A DNA stretch of 64,000 bases from Haberlea rhodopensis (lineage: Eukaryota > Streptophyta > Magnoliopsida > Lamiales > Gesneriaceae): the NCBI GenBank assembly GCA_907163345.1, contig CAJQUN010000014.1, forward strand, positions 2,666,001-2,730,000, read 5' to 3'. The position numbers and the translations under genes were made by a program. Below the pieces are notes generated by a model, which saw only the letters and a program-made list of their open reading frames with translations, searched no databases and was not told the origin of the DNA. Each line of letters opens with the position of its first letter. Position 1 is the first letter of the stretch. Shown piece by piece: positions 8,610 to 21,686 of this stretch.

Positions 8610-11535
8610 TTACTTGTGGTCTACCCCGCTGTCTTTTCCATCAACGGCATGCCTGCAACCAAATTCATACAGTAGCTCTGGTGCTTGGTCAGTGAGAACA
8701 TTACAAGTTCATGTCTTAATATATAATATATTAGGTCTACAGCATTTAAATTCAACTCATCTAAATAATTTTCTACATTTCAGTTTAATGTGCATTTTCT
8801 ATATATTCCAAATGATAGCTTCCACGAGCTACATATACTCTCCAAAAGAATTTCAACAAGAACAATGGCCATTTTTTTTCCATTAGCAACTTCACATCAT
8901 CCCCTCCGAGGCTCAGCCTATGAAGAAGACATCAACCCAAATTTCACTAGGCTTCTAATTCCAAATCATCTTATATAGCAGTAATCATCATGTAGCAAGG
9001 GCAACATCTATTTACTTTCAGCATTTTATGACATCGTCAACAGCTTCCAAGGACTTCACCAGGACGGAAAAGTTGAAAAATCTACTCTGTCGCATTGCTC
9101 CCAGAGATGATAAAAAATATGAATATGATATCAAGGTTCTGAAACAAACCTCCAAGAAGTTGTTAGATTACGAGCTTTTCTATCCAACTGCAGATTTTCT
9201 AAAGCAGCTGAAGCACGCATCACATCTTCTGGAAGGTCATCATTATCATATCTCCAATTGTAATCATCTTTCCGATAGCTAGAAGTAGATGACCATGCTC
9301 TTCGATCTACAACTTTGACTAAATAAGGAAAAAAAAAGAACAATGAAAATGGTGCTGCAGAACCAACTTCAAATAGTTTTACTGCTTACCAGATGATTGT
9401 GAAGAAGGTAGAGGCCTGCTATGAGCATTCCTTTAAACTAAGTTATGTACTAAAATGGGAACCAGGTACAAGAAAGCACAAGAAAAGGAAGAATATTAAC
9501 AACCACCTGCCTAATGAAGGTAAACCCCCTGCAACTGATGATGATGATGGCCTCCTAATATTTCGAGCCTCCAAGTTGGATAATGAATCAGCATCTGGAG
9601 TGGTTAATCTCCTGTTGCTACCCCTTCCTTGAGATAAATTCTGCATGAACATAAAATTTACATATTATGTGACACTCATGCTAGGGATAAATGAGAATAA
9701 TAACGGCACAATAAAGCTCTAGGTTACAGTCTTCATTTTACCGGATATAACATGCGATGAAACCAGAAAACAACCATTAATAATTTATAATGATTGCTTG
9801 CTAACACCTGTTTAGCATATTTACCAAGTGAAAGGTAGTTGCATTAATGGCATCACTAAAAACATCATAGGAGTGAAAGGATCGGTTTCAAAATTTCACA
9901 AGAAAATAGACTTAATCAGACCTCAAACTTCAAGAATCCTTCAAGAACATCAAAGAGTAAAGGGACACTATCTCCATTCCTATTCAGATCATACCCGTTC
10001 TTGCTGCTAAATTCTCTGAGCTCGGATTTCCAAGAATCTTTTGGCCAAAAAGAAAAGGATATTTAACGAATGATTATTACATAGATGTGATGGAGAAAAT
10101 GTTCAAAAAGAGTGATGGGTAAAATAACCGAAGTAACAACAGAGTATAGGAAATACCAAATTGCTCTCTGGCATGTAGACTTTCAATGTGTGGTTTAATT
10201 GAGCCCACTCCAAGTATTCAAAGAACAATGCAGTTAGAAGTCTTCATGTCAAAGAATCAACATACAGACAAATAAATTATTTGTACTTGGCATTCCTAGA
10301 AAACCCCAAGTGCAGACATTATGTACTAACTATTAGTGATCCTGATAAATATTTGGTCGCTAAAAAGATAGTTCCATAGAGTTTGTGGTCACTTAAATAT
10401 TTTCAAGCATCCTAAATAGTAACCTTACATAAAAAAAGAAAAGGTAACTGTTCTTGGCATTTCAAAGTCGTAGAAAGTCGTTTCTATTTAGTGCATAAAG
10501 AGAAAGAGATGATATGGAAGAAATATGGCCTGAATGTTAAATATACGAATGCACATTAACAAATGAATTGAGGATAGAAAAAGGACAGGAAAGTTGAATA
10601 TTATTAACCTGAAGGAGAGTTGTGGAGTTGCTTTGCACGATCATTGCAAATAGCCAATAGTGCAGGAGGAAGACCTTCTTTCTCTATCACCCTATCCTCT
10701 TCTTCAATCGCTTCAAACATGTTGGCTCTCAACTCAGCCTAATAACAATGAATATATTAAATATATTTCCCGAAAACAGCCACATTGACATATTTTCCCC
10801 TTATTTAGGTGCGTGCATATTTTTATTTTCAGTTTGTGTAGCTAAATTGGAATTTTTTGTGGTGACCAAAAAATTTAGCCAGTGTTTCTATTAATGTAAA
10901 TGAAAAATTAATACGATCTTTCACTAAATCACAAGCAACTTATACAATTCTTTGAAAAACATAGCTGTTATATGGCTTGATTTTTCTTAATTATTTCCTG
11001 AATATATACAGCAACACTTCTAACTATTGGGCTGTCTCAAGTTTAGACTATCAACACAAACGAAAAGCTTGCCCAATGGTACAACAATTACTAACAATCT
11101 TAAGCATGAGATAATAACTACCATTGCAAACCTTTAATTCATTTCACAAATTTGCAATGTATGATAATAACCAGTGGACAGTGCCATTCTCAAGAGAGAT
11201 CACAATAAGTAGCAGCATTTTCTTATAAAGCTACCAAAAAATCCTAATTCCACGAATTAAAAAAATTCCTGACCAGTCACTCCAAACTACCTCCATCCGC
11301 TAATTTACCTTTAGTGTTCTTAAAGCCCCAACTTCCTTATTCAAACAAAAACACATACATGCACGTAAGATAGTGAGAAATTACAAATATATCTATACCA
11401 GAATTCGTACAGATGGCTGAGAAATAAAAGGGAGGAGCGATGCTTAACCGGATCTTCGCAAGGACGCCTTTCTTCTCAAGAGTACGAGTGATCAGGGTTT
11501 TTTTAATCCATCATTTCTCTCGTATAATCGTCCAT
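8610..11535 (-). pseudogene. TON1: TONNEAU1 (FOP/TON1) homologue with damaged start and splice sites
   Basis: Seven exons match TON1 along its length: 11535-11449 (MDDYTREMMD, then TRTLEKKGVLAKIR), 10738-10609 (FEAIEEEDRVIE), 10245-10157 (EWAQLNHTLKVY), 10044-9922 (NGYDLNRNGDS, DVLEGFLKFE), 9640-9526, 9318-9150 (RASAALENLQLDRKARNL) and 8652-8610 (HAVDGKDSGVDHK, stop). Introns 4-6 are canonical and in frame. Lesions: after codon 10 the frame meets TAA, with one extra base in the A-run at 11498-11504. Intron 1 splices in frame only if its last AG is ignored. Intron 2 ends in AT and intron 3 in GG at the frame-preserving positions. TON1 recruits a phosphatase complex to cortical microtubules and is needed for the preprophase band. 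As read, this copy cannot make full-length protein. Either it is a pseudogene or the sequence carries errors. Confidence 0.85.
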
Positions 11536-12558
11536 TCTAACGAAACACCCACAATTTTCAGGTCCTTCTCAACTCAAAATAGTGAAGGACCTTTTTTTCT
11601 CTGTCCTTCCCAATTTGCGATACGGGATTACAGATTTGAGGAGACGAAGGTACGTAGGAATGTGGGAGTGTATAGCAGCAGTGTTCAAACGCCTTTAACT
11701 AAGAAATCGCACGAGAGGAGCTAAAGGTTAGAAGTCGTGTGACGATTTCTATCCTTGCTTTTGAAAATGTTGACGAGGGGTCAACGTCGTCAAGCTTAAA
11801 CTATGATATATTTTCTTTTTTAACTTATAGAAATTTGTAGAGTTATATAGATTTTTTTATTGTAATATTTATTTTAAAACTTTTTCATAGAATTTCTTTG
11901 AAGAAATTAAGGTTATTAGATTGTAATTAGCAAATCTTATTGAAGAAATTATTAAATTAAATGATTATATGATAAAATTGTATTATAGTTAATTTAAATT
12001 AGAAAAATAATGAATGCTAATTCATTTATTTCTTTTTCCCAATTTTATAATAGTACAACTTTTCAAGAATTTCTATACGATTTTGTGTGGTGTTACGATA
12101 AGAATATTTACATTTCTAATATTAGATATTATACATTTGTTTCGCAAAAGAGTTTTTTTCGATCCGAATTTTTTTCGTTAATACTTTTGAACTTCATATC
12201 TTTGTATATAATTTCGAACAACGTATTCTTCACGTCCTCTTACTCTCTTAAAATGGTAGAAATCTATGAGCTTCACTTGGCGCACATGCATATCGTTGGC
12301 CTATGTCACATGATCAAATCAGAATAAAGCGATATTCTTGTATCTTCTATTCTATACAAGTTATAATTATTTCTCTAATGTTTTAGATTTTTAAAATGTG
12401 AAATTTTTAAAGAATAAAATATATTTATAAAATTATTTTGACTTAAGTTGAATTAAATTAAGGAGTTTTACAAGGACTTGAAAACACAAAAATAAACGAA
12501 ATAAATTATCAGTTTCTAATATATAAATTTTGAATATTATTTGAATAATTGAGTAGTA
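11536..12558. other. Spacer between divergent TON1-like and NF-YB genes
   Basis: About 1 kb separating two head-to-head genes, so it should contain both promoters. It is very AT-rich from 11790 to 12550. No gene is convincing; the open frame at 12010-12327 lacks recognisable motifs. Confidence 0.5.
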
Positions 12559-12683
12559 ATAAAGTCACCTCCCTCATCTCTCCGTCGTCCGATCGTCCCT
12601 GCTCCCTATTTTCAGATTTCTCCAATCAATCAACCAATATTCTCTCTTGTTCCCAAGCGCGCCAAATACAAATCCAACACCAG

Positions 12684-12884
12684 GTAATCCCCCAACCCGC
12701 ACATCGTAATATGTATATACGCGTGCTAATTTATGATAATTTTGCTCGTATGAGGTGAAATCCATCACACCTGCCTGCAAGTTTCATACTTTGTGATCTT
12801 TTATAGCGGTGTTTCTTGTTAATCTGAGCAAAATTTTGATAATTTTTTCTTGTTTTTCTGTTTTGGATTTTTTTACTGTGCTAG
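12684..12884 (+). other. Probable 5'-UTR intron of the NF-YB gene
   Basis: CAACACCAG|GTAATC at 12683/12684 and a pyrimidine-rich stretch ending CTGTGCTAG at 12884 define a likely leader intron ending 14 bases before the start codon. Confidence 0.6.
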
Positions 12885-12898
12885 GGTTTGGGTTGAGA

Positions 12899-15618
12899 AT
12901 GGCGGAGAGTCCCGGTGGATTTGCCGGTGGAAGTGGCAGCCACGACAGCGGCGGTGGAGATCACAGTCCGCAGTCGAGGCTCAGAGAGCAGGATCGCTTC
13001 CTTCCGATTGCAAATATTGGCCGTATCATGAAGAAAGCGTTGCCTGCCAATGGAAAGATAGCGAAGGATGCAAAGGACACAGTTCAGGAATGCGTTTCTG
13101 AGTTCATCAGCTTCGTCACAAGCGAGTACGTTCAGTGCAAGCTTTTCATATTATGTATTTTAACTGAACGTGGAATATTTGTGTTTTTATTGTACAACAA
13201 ATATGTCTGAGGCTCTGAGCTCATTACTCTTGTTTGTGTCTGAATTACCTGTATGTATTTCCTGATATATGTCAGGAGAATGCCTCGAATTGATTTGTAG
13301 CATTTTTTTCTTATTTGTTGTGCTTTTATTGCCATTTTTCTTAATGCAGATCTTGATTATAGAAAAGAAGCTTATGTTCTATGTATGAGGATTGGTATTG
13401 GTATTGGTATTTTTTCTTCGTTGTAATGTTTATTTGTGTTATGTGGTATGACTCATTTGAATAGAAGAATGAACGGTGGTGTGATATTGTTGTGCTACGG
13501 ATTATTTATGCTTTCAAATTACGTAAAGTTTTTATTTTTATGACAAAAAACTGGTAACAGCTTTTCTTTGATTAGATATCAAATATTTGGTTCATGTGGG
13601 AAGGTAAGCATTTTTTGTATGTGGATATTCATTTGGATCAACATTAACTGTTGCATTGATTTATTTGTGGAAGCCAGCGTCTCATTATTGATGGCCATCT
13701 GATCATGTTCAGTGACCTCAATCAATTCCCCTGCCTCTTTGATGCACGCAACTCTTTGTGTATGGTGTCTGAGTTACATGATCCTTTGATGTTAGTTCCA
13801 AAAAAATAGTCCTTCCTAGAACTGCAAATAAGGATCGACCTATTGAGTAAAGGGTTATAATGAGGAGTTTCCAGTGCATAATTATAGATGCTATTAGCAT
13901 GTTGCTGACGTTACTCAATCAAATTTTTTCATCAATCAACTGGTCCCGACATGTGAAGATACTGTGTGGGACAGATTTCCGTATATGTTCTAAATTTTCG
14001 TAGTTATTTCTGGCTTCCCCACCTTCAAGTAAAGTACATGCATGATGCATCTTCATTTTTTCCCGTACAGCCCTTGAATGAGTGAGTGCACATTGATAAA
14101 CTCGGCCAGGAATTTTGGTTCAAGAATGTATCAGTCAAAAGGCTGAAAAGAGGAGTTCACTTGACAATTTATGAGGACATGTGAATAGTTAGTCGTCCTC
14201 ATCCATACTCCCAGTCACAGTCATGTTCAAATCACACCATGCAGTTGAGTAGTAGTTTTACTTTTCCATGAGTATATTGTTTTTTAAATGATTTTTTCCA
14301 CTAAACATTTTTGGTGAAATCTTATATTTATGCTTGCTCAGTAGAGTAGGTGGTGACATCTGAGCAAGAAAGTTGCCTTCAGGATAATCTCTCAGCAGGG
14401 AAGAGCAATTCAAACACATCTACACAATTATTTATTTGTTAAAATTCCCTTACCTCCGGGCATACAATTATGTATTTTCATTTCGCTCTTGGATATGTGA
14501 TTGGTTGCTTTTTGTTTAGCCTAAATCTGTTTGATGCATTCATTTGATGCTGACATGCTGTAGCTTAGGGTGAGACTGAAGTTATTCGTGTCATCTTAAA
14601 AGTGAATTTATTTGTCTTTTGGGTGTTAACTGAAATATTATGTGTTGTGTATATGCATATATATTTCTTTATTGAAGACAATACACAAGTTGTGTTATTA
14701 AAATCTTTAGCTTTATGAATATGGTTTTTACTTTACCTCGTGTTTATCGGACAGAGCCAGTGACAAGTGCCAAAAGGAGAAAAGGAAGACAATAAATGGG
14801 GATGATTTGTTGTGGGCAATGGCAACATTAGGTTTCGAGGAGTATATTAACCCGCTGAAGGCATATTTGGCGAGGTACAGAGAGGTACTATCTTATTTTC
14901 TGTGGTTATCTAGTAACCCTTTTTTCTCCTAGGGGGTCGTTTGGGAAGTTATTACCGTTCCACTCGGTCCATGTCCAGGACATGGCAAATGTGTGAACTG
15001 AGAAGACAGTGGTAGATCTTTTAAAACTTCCTTGGCTTTTTCACCTGAATTTCGAGTTGATTAATGAGATCATCTAATTCACTCAATCTTTTTTGTTTTG
15101 GTACATTTGGTGGAATGGCTGCTATATTTTATATTTCAGTTAGAGGTATGCAAATCAGCTTCTTTTTCAACTTTTCTCTACTTCATTTAGTCGCTCCATA
15201 GTGATAAAATGTTGACAATTGTCAGGGTGACGCTAAGGGATCTGCAAGGAGTGCAGATGGATCTTCTAAGAAAGACACAATCGGAACTCAGCTGCCTTCC
15301 GAGTCGCAGGTTAGCTTATAAATTCCTTTATGCTTTCTTAGCTTTGTAGATGTCAGCAACGGCGGAGATAGGGGTGGTCAACAGGGCAATCACCTGTTCT
15401 AAGTTTTCAATTTTCATAAAAATCAGATATATTTTTCTGTATAAGTACTAAAACAAATATATTTTTGTTCCAGTATATTTTAAAATCTTTTTAGGTTTTT
15501 ATTTTGATGGCCTGGAAAGTGAAACAAATTTCTTGTCACTGTGTCACTTTGGCAGTTTGTTCATCAAGCTCCTTTTCCACAAGGCTTCAGCTACTCAAGT
15601 TCTCAAATAAAGTTTTGA
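12899..15618 (+). CDS. NF-YB: Nuclear factor Y subunit B (CCAAT-box binding)
   Basis: Four coding exons, all GT/AG and in frame: 12899-13125, 14755-14884, 15226-15309 and 15556-15618, giving 167 aa. After a Gly/Ser-rich start (MAESPGG) comes the histone-fold domain: REQDRFLPIANIGRIMKKAL, KIAKDAKDTVQECVSEFISF, then KRKTINGDDLLWAMATLGFE and YINPLKAYLARYRE. This is the conserved non-LEC1 NF-YB core. NF-YB pairs with NF-YC, then NF-YA, to bind CCAAT promoters in the nucleus. I chose ATG 12899 because it gives the family's usual MAE- N-terminus and follows a likely leader intron; upstream in-frame ATGs lie inside that intron. The short tail ends QIKF. An 18-bp string at 15581 recurs at 15621, just after the stop. 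The large first intron is 1.6 kb. Confidence 0.93.
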
Positions 15619-17996
15619 GTAAGGCCTCAGCTACTCAAACGCCAACTTCTGTTTTAACTATTTGATTTATGTGGTGAAATTTCAACATTTACATCTCAAA
15701 CAAAAGTATAGTGTATGATTTCTCTGTCTGCAGCTTGTCCTTTGTAAATTCTACACTTATGCTACCTTTTGCTCTTGTTTTGATATCTTATATTCACTAT
15801 GGAAAGGAAACTAACGTCATTCTGGCGGCGCAAGGACTGACGAGTGCTGTCATCCCCTTTCATGTTTTTTTAACTTTCTTTTAGAAATTTATGTATTTTG
15901 TTGTGTTACTTTAGTATTTTTATGCTACCCTTATGGGCACTATATCGTGGGATAACAACCTTTAGATGTGTATCTTTCACCCAATATTTGAATAGTAGAT
16001 ATACATCCAAGAGTTGTGGTACCTCTATGTGATAATGTTCATAGAGGTAGCCCAGAATATTTCCGGAAGTAATGGCCATGCCAATATGTTGAATATTGAC
16101 ACTGCTATATATGTTATTACAAAAAAAATATATTATAATAACAATATTTTAAAAACAATTGCGGAAAGTATTTTAAATCAAGCGCCAAGTGCATAGCATA
16201 CGGCGTGCCACATATTTACTTGAAACATTCGAGTCAAAAGTACACGTTGTGTGCTACGTGTTAATAGTCAACGCTTTAATTTTTTATTTTCTTATAATTA
16301 TGAGCGACTCAAACTCGAGTTGTTTACAAAAGATATAGATGGGTTATGACTATTAGGTTATAGTCCTTCATCGTCAAGCACTATATTTTGAAGAGCTTAT
16401 ACAAGCGTTACTTTAAATATTATACTTTAAATATATTTCAATGTAAAAGTTATAGAAAATTCATGTTATGAGTGCTTAATATAAAATTAATTAAAAATCT
16501 TAAATGTTTTGAGTTTTAGTACCTTCAATAGAAATTTCTTAACTAATTATAATTGTATTTTCATTCACGCTTAGATAAATTGAAATTTTCAAAATAATAT
16601 TTATGTGATATATTATAAATTCATAAGGTAAGTAAAACTTACGTAGATAATCTATATAAAAAAATTATAAATTAAATCATGAAGAGAACTAAAAACGTTG
16701 AGTTCATTATTTACTTAATGTCGACAATTATAACGAAAGTTAGAACATAATCAATTATTGATAATTAGAGCTAATGGCAATTGGCAAATAACCTAATGTT
16801 GTACATTTAATAGGCATGTTACCTCCAAAATAGACGTTTTATCTCATGTGAAAAATAATCAATTATTGATAATTAGAGCTAGTGGCAAATAATATTATGT
16901 TGTATCTCTAATAGACAGATTACTCCCAAAATAGACAGTTTACCCCATATGATTTTCAGAATATGCAGTTTATCCTTTTCAAAATAGGCAGTTTACCACA
17001 TATGTGTTACAAAATATAATATGCATGGAGGGATTGTTTTGCACCTATTCAAAAATCACAGGGGCTAAAGAGACCACTTTCAAAAACCAAAGGGGTAAAC
17101 GCCCATTTTCTAACCACAATGGGTAAACTGCATATTTTGAAAACCACGGAGGGTAAACTATTTATTTTCAAACCACATGAAGTTATGTTTATATTTGAAA
17201 AATCACATGGGATAATCTGCCAAAAACTCCGCGATAATTATTACGTTTTTAGTTATGGAAAATAAAGAAGGAACCAAAAATGATTATAACATTGAATCTT
17301 TTGTACAATTTATCATCATTTATTTAAATAGAAAGGTTATCATTAATTGATAAGTATTAAACGAAGGCAAGAGCAAATAAAGCATATTTTGTTATTTATA
17401 TAAAATTTTACATCCCTCCATCCACGCCTTCCTCGGATGTATGTATCAAATTGAGGTAAGTGTGGAAGCAACAAAAAGGCCCATCTCAATTGGACTGATA
17501 TGGCCCATTAAGACCGGTAAGGCACATTTTGCATTTCTTGCAAAGTGCAAATGACCCTGGATCAAGAGCAGAGAAGGTGAATCATCTCTCTCGGATGAAA
17601 AACGAGCTGTTATTTGGTGTTTATTAATGATTTGGAGATAGAGCTGCAGCTGAGACGTGATTCATCTAACTCGAAATTCCGATCAATGTGAGAAAAATGA
17701 AAATTTTAATAGGTTTTTTCCATATATAAATCAATTCTGTGTGGTCTTCTGTGCATTTTAGGGACTATCCGGGGTGAAAATTTAAGAATGATATTTTGTA
17801 GAACAATGTATAGACAATGCTACTGAATTAAGGCTGTAAAATCTCCTTTTATTGATTGAAGATAAGGCACTAGATCAATTTAAGTTGAATGAAACTCAAA
17901 ATAAGAAAAAAAATAATTCAAAAATTGTGGATAATTTTACTTAATGCAAGTATCAACCCTAGTTCCTAGCATGATACGTTGTTGTTTTCTTAAAGG
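15619..17996. other. Spacer between NF-YB and NDUFA8-like genes
   Basis: The NF-YB 3' UTR probably occupies the first few hundred bases. The middle is AT-rich, and 16749-17230 holds a foldback repeat. No further gene is recognised. Confidence 0.5.
16749..17230. repeat. Foldback repeat built from ~30-bp units in opposing orientation
   Basis: The left half repeats forms of GTTTACCCCATATGATTTTC and the right half repeats the complement, such as GGGTAAACTGCATATTTTG, around a centre containing GTTTTGCACCTATTCAAAAA. The transcript could form a long hairpin. The left arm also holds a ~107-bp direct duplication (AATCAATTATTGATAATTAG near 16749 and 16857). Related copies lie at 18790-19015 and 24120-24330. 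Confidence 0.75.
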
Positions 17997-19307
17997 ATGA
18001 GTGGCACAGATGCTAAAGGAAATCCGACCCGTGCTTCGTCTGCTTGGATGGCAGCTGAGAAGCACATCGGAAAATGGTGTCGTAGCGAGGGATTAGCTTT
18101 AATGAAGTGCAAGGAGGAAAATCCGAACCCTGAGAAATGCCTTGACAAAAGAGACCAAGCTACACAATGCCTGCTTCATCTGTAAGTTACTTGTTAACAC
18201 TAGTATATATTACCTAATCCAACTTCATTGGTAAAACCATTCCATATATTTGGTTAGTAGTAACTAGGAACTATTTAAAAAGAATCCAGAGTACAAGATA
18301 ATCCTGATATATGGGTACATGTGTGCATAAAGGGTATGTTTTTGAACTAATTAATCCAAACCAAGACAGGTTTATTACACTCAACATGCCTCATGTAAAG
18401 GCCATTCTAAAAGAATATTAATGCCGACTCTACCCATTTCGTACATTAAACTCAAAGCTTGCTAGTGAAATCAATCTCAGTGATTTCATGTAAATCTTCT
18501 TTTTTCATATTTTTTTAGCAACCCTGGCAACTAGAGGGGAAAGGGGGAGGGATCATTAAGACCTCCAGCTCCCTTAATGAACTGGTGTCAGTTGGCTACA
18601 AGGTCTTTGGATTCTTTTTTCATGCTTTGTGTGATTCAAACCTGTTAAAGATTCATTCCCTGGCTCAAAACATCATTGTTGTCAAATATATTTATGAGAT
18701 AAGAGGCGGCCCCCATCTTTTTACTGTAATGAAGCTGATAAAGATAAATTTCAACCCTCTTTAACTAGTGGCTTTTTGGTAGCGAACTCACATGTGGTTT
18801 TCCAAATAGATTGTTTATAGCCCTGTAGTTTGAAAAAGTTTACCCCATTTGTTTTGAAAATATACAGCTCCCATAGTTTTTGAATAGGTGCAAAACGCCC
18901 ACTCAATGTAAGGATGCTATATTTTGCAAACCATAGTGGGATAAAACCAAAAGGGGGGCAGATGGCTTATTTTCAAACCACTAGATGGAAACTGCCTTTT
19001 TATAAATCATATTTGATTCATACGTTTTTAGTGGCATATCTGGTTGAATCAATTATCTGAAGACAAAACAATGCTATACCATAATATGTAGACTATTTAA
19101 TCTTGAAGGCAAAGTAATGGATCAGTACTTTGAGCACACGATTAAACTTCAATTTAATCCTACGTTCCTCCTTGCAGACTGACAGATATTCATCACAGAT
19201 GCAATAACGAGTTCAATTCTTATGCTGGGTGCTTGCACCATCACAGAAATGAATCTGAATTTTGTCGCGAAGAGCAAGCAAAGTTCGAGAATGTGTGCCC
19301 CTTGTGA
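17997..19307 (+). CDS. NADH:ubiquinone oxidoreductase NDUFA8-like subunit (CHCH protein)
   Basis: Two exons, 17997-18181 and 19178-19307, join in frame (GT/AG) to give 104 aa, the usual plant length. The protein has paired cysteine motifs: CRSEGLALMKC and CLDKRDQATQC are CX9C pairs in exon 1; CNNEFNSYAGC (CX9C) and CREEQAKFENVC (CX10C) are in exon 2. The context ASSAWMAAEKHIGKWC, then PNPEKCL, matches plant NDUFA8-type subunits. Family knowledge: it is an accessory subunit of mitochondrial complex I, imported to the intermembrane space and folded by disulphide formation. Its 1-kb intron contains a copy of the foldback repeat family (18790-19015). The start is the first ATG of the frame. Confidence 0.92.
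18790..19015. repeat. Foldback repeat copy in NDUFA8-like intron
   Basis: It carries the same left-orientation units (TTTACCCCATTTGTTTTGAA), the same centre (TTTTTGAATAGGTGCAAAAC) and right-orientation units (TTATTTTCAAACCACTAGAT) as the repeat at 16749-17230, but is shorter and diverged. Confidence 0.65.
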
Positions 19308-21124
19308 TGGGATAAGTTGTACCTCACGTTTCGTGAAACATAACAAATAACTAGTTGTATTTCAAACTGATCTGTTTCTTGCATCTTAAACTATCATTCT
19401 GCATGATAATGATTGTATGAAGAAGGAAGCAACAAAGTTCTTAGCTCTGTCTTTGTTAAAGAAGCAAGGGCTTCATGTTTCTTTTTGACTGTAAGTTACA
19501 ATAGTTCATATTTGGCTAATACGTACGAGTGATTCTTGTTGATTGGGCAACTACAATTGAAGAAGAAACAATGATATTGGTCCTAATGTAACCATAGTTT
19601 TTTTTACCAATTTCACCCCCTTTTTTGTTAGCAAACAACATTATTATATGTGAAAAAAGAACCAAAAATTAAGAAGGGCCATTTTTTTAAAAAAATAAAA
19701 TAATTATTTACCTTCGATAATTGTTTATCATAGAAAATTGCGGAGGCATATAACAGCATTAACTTTGAGGTATATGAATTGACAAAATATAAAGTTGTTA
19801 AATGATTTTCATATTATAACACGCTTATAGTTATATTTATTTGACAAAACTTGAAGCGAGTTTGATGATAATATTCAATACAGGGGAATATTTTTTGGCA
19901 AATGGCAAATGTGTACACAGAAGTGAAAAGCAGGAAAGAGGGAGAAAATGAATTAATTAAGACGTGTGGAGGCGGGGCCTTACATATCTACTCCAACTAC
20001 ATATGCTTACTTAACTATGGAATTTAATGTACATTTCATCCTATATTTTATTTATGTATTCGGAACTCTTTGCAATAAAATATCAGCTATCCGGTTAGAA
20101 TTTTGATACAAGAGCTTGTTCGTTTATTGGTCTTATATCAATTTTTGTCTCTTGTTTATCTGTAATTGTACCTTCAGATTTCTTGGAAGGCACTTCCCTT
20201 TTTCGACATTGCATTGAGTTGGTTGGTTTGATGGGACCTGATTTAGCTTTGGCAGTCTTTGGATACTCCTGATCAAACTATTGCATATCTGTTGTGACTC
20301 TCATTAACCTTTATACCTTTTCATTTATCTACTCATAGATGTTCATTAATAGGTGTTTTTCGCTGACTGTCACAAGTTTACTATCACCTTGTTTAAGACT
20401 GAAAATAATACTTATCACTGGTGGAGTTATGCATATGAGACCACAACAATAGTTAATATTTCCATCAACTGAAAATTGCAGCAAATTTTTATAAATTTGT
20501 TTTTATTTTAACTAAATATTATAATTTTATGTATACATCATTATGGTAAAGTCGTTGATTTAAACCTAACCAGGGTTGACCATTTTTCAAAGAAAGATAT
20601 AAAGCTCACATTTAATCAACCATTAATGTATGGATAATAATATTAAAGCCAAGTAAGCTAAAGGTCACTATTTAGGAGACTTCAAACTGAAGTCGCATTC
20701 TCATTGAACACGAGCTCCAACGGTTCCTTGACTACCTTATAAACAAACGCCACGTCGTAAATGCTAGATGCGAAACGCGCTGTCTAAGGGTGGATCCAGC
20801 TGAATGGTCTTTTTCACTGATTAAAAGTCGGCACCGGATTAATAGAACCGGACGGTAAACTCAGCCACGTCTTATATTCTTCTAGAGTAATTACTACATC
20901 GAATTTTACAATTAATTTGTGCATCAGCATTAATTTTGGTACTGCAAAATATAGTAGGTCCCATTTATTAAGGGCTCCTTTAATGGTTTAGTATGTTTTA
21001 TGGGCTCCTTTTGATGCCTCGTACCAGTGGTGTTCTTAGAGATATCATCTTTTGATATATATATGAAAAATTGTAAGGACACATGTTGACATGTGTAGGT
21101 AAAACTATAAGGGCACATGTCGTG

Positions 21125-21393
21125 GGATGTCAGACCAAAGAACATCGTCCTTAACAACAATATCAAACAAATTGTGTTAGAGATACCTATTTGCCACCCA
21201 AATTATATGGTTCAGATAATATGAAGTCTTTTACAGATAGATAAATATGTGTTTATTATAAAAGGATGTCGGAACCAAGATCGTCCTTAACAGCAACATC
21301 AAAAAAATGTGTTGGAGATACTTTTTGTCACCCAAGTTATATAGTTCGAACGATATGAAGTCTTTTATAGATAGATAAATAAGTGTTTATTAA
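21125..21393. repeat. ~130-bp tandem duplication
   Basis: Two diverged units. Shared strings include ATCGTCCTTAACA, ATATGAAGTCTTTTA and CAGATAGATAAAT/TAGATAGATAAAT, offset by about 130 bp. Confidence 0.7.
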
Positions 21394-21686
21394 ATTTAAA
21401 ATAATTTGATTAATAAATAGTATGACATACATAAAATGAGCATGAAACATATCATAATCATATAAAGCATTTTGTTTAACAATTTTGCGTATATTGATTG
21501 ATGAATCCATCTAAAAGTTGTCTACAACCTCTAAAGATTTGAGTGATTTAGTATTCATTTACACCAATGTAATATGCTACCTCATAAAAAAATCATTAAG
21601 TCCGCTAAAATGTAAATTTATTTAATTTAATTTTCACTCTAACTAACGTCACTGATTGTCTCTTGGAAAGGGAAAATTTTATTTAG

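Noticed and set aside
9028..9282. Plus-strand open frame of 84 codons
   Set aside because: It overlaps TON1 exon 6 on the minus strand, which has a family match and splice sites.
12010..12327. 105-codon frame between TON1 and NF-YB
   Set aside because: AT-driven composition (Phe/Ile/Ser rich), no motif, and it lies in the divergent promoter spacer.
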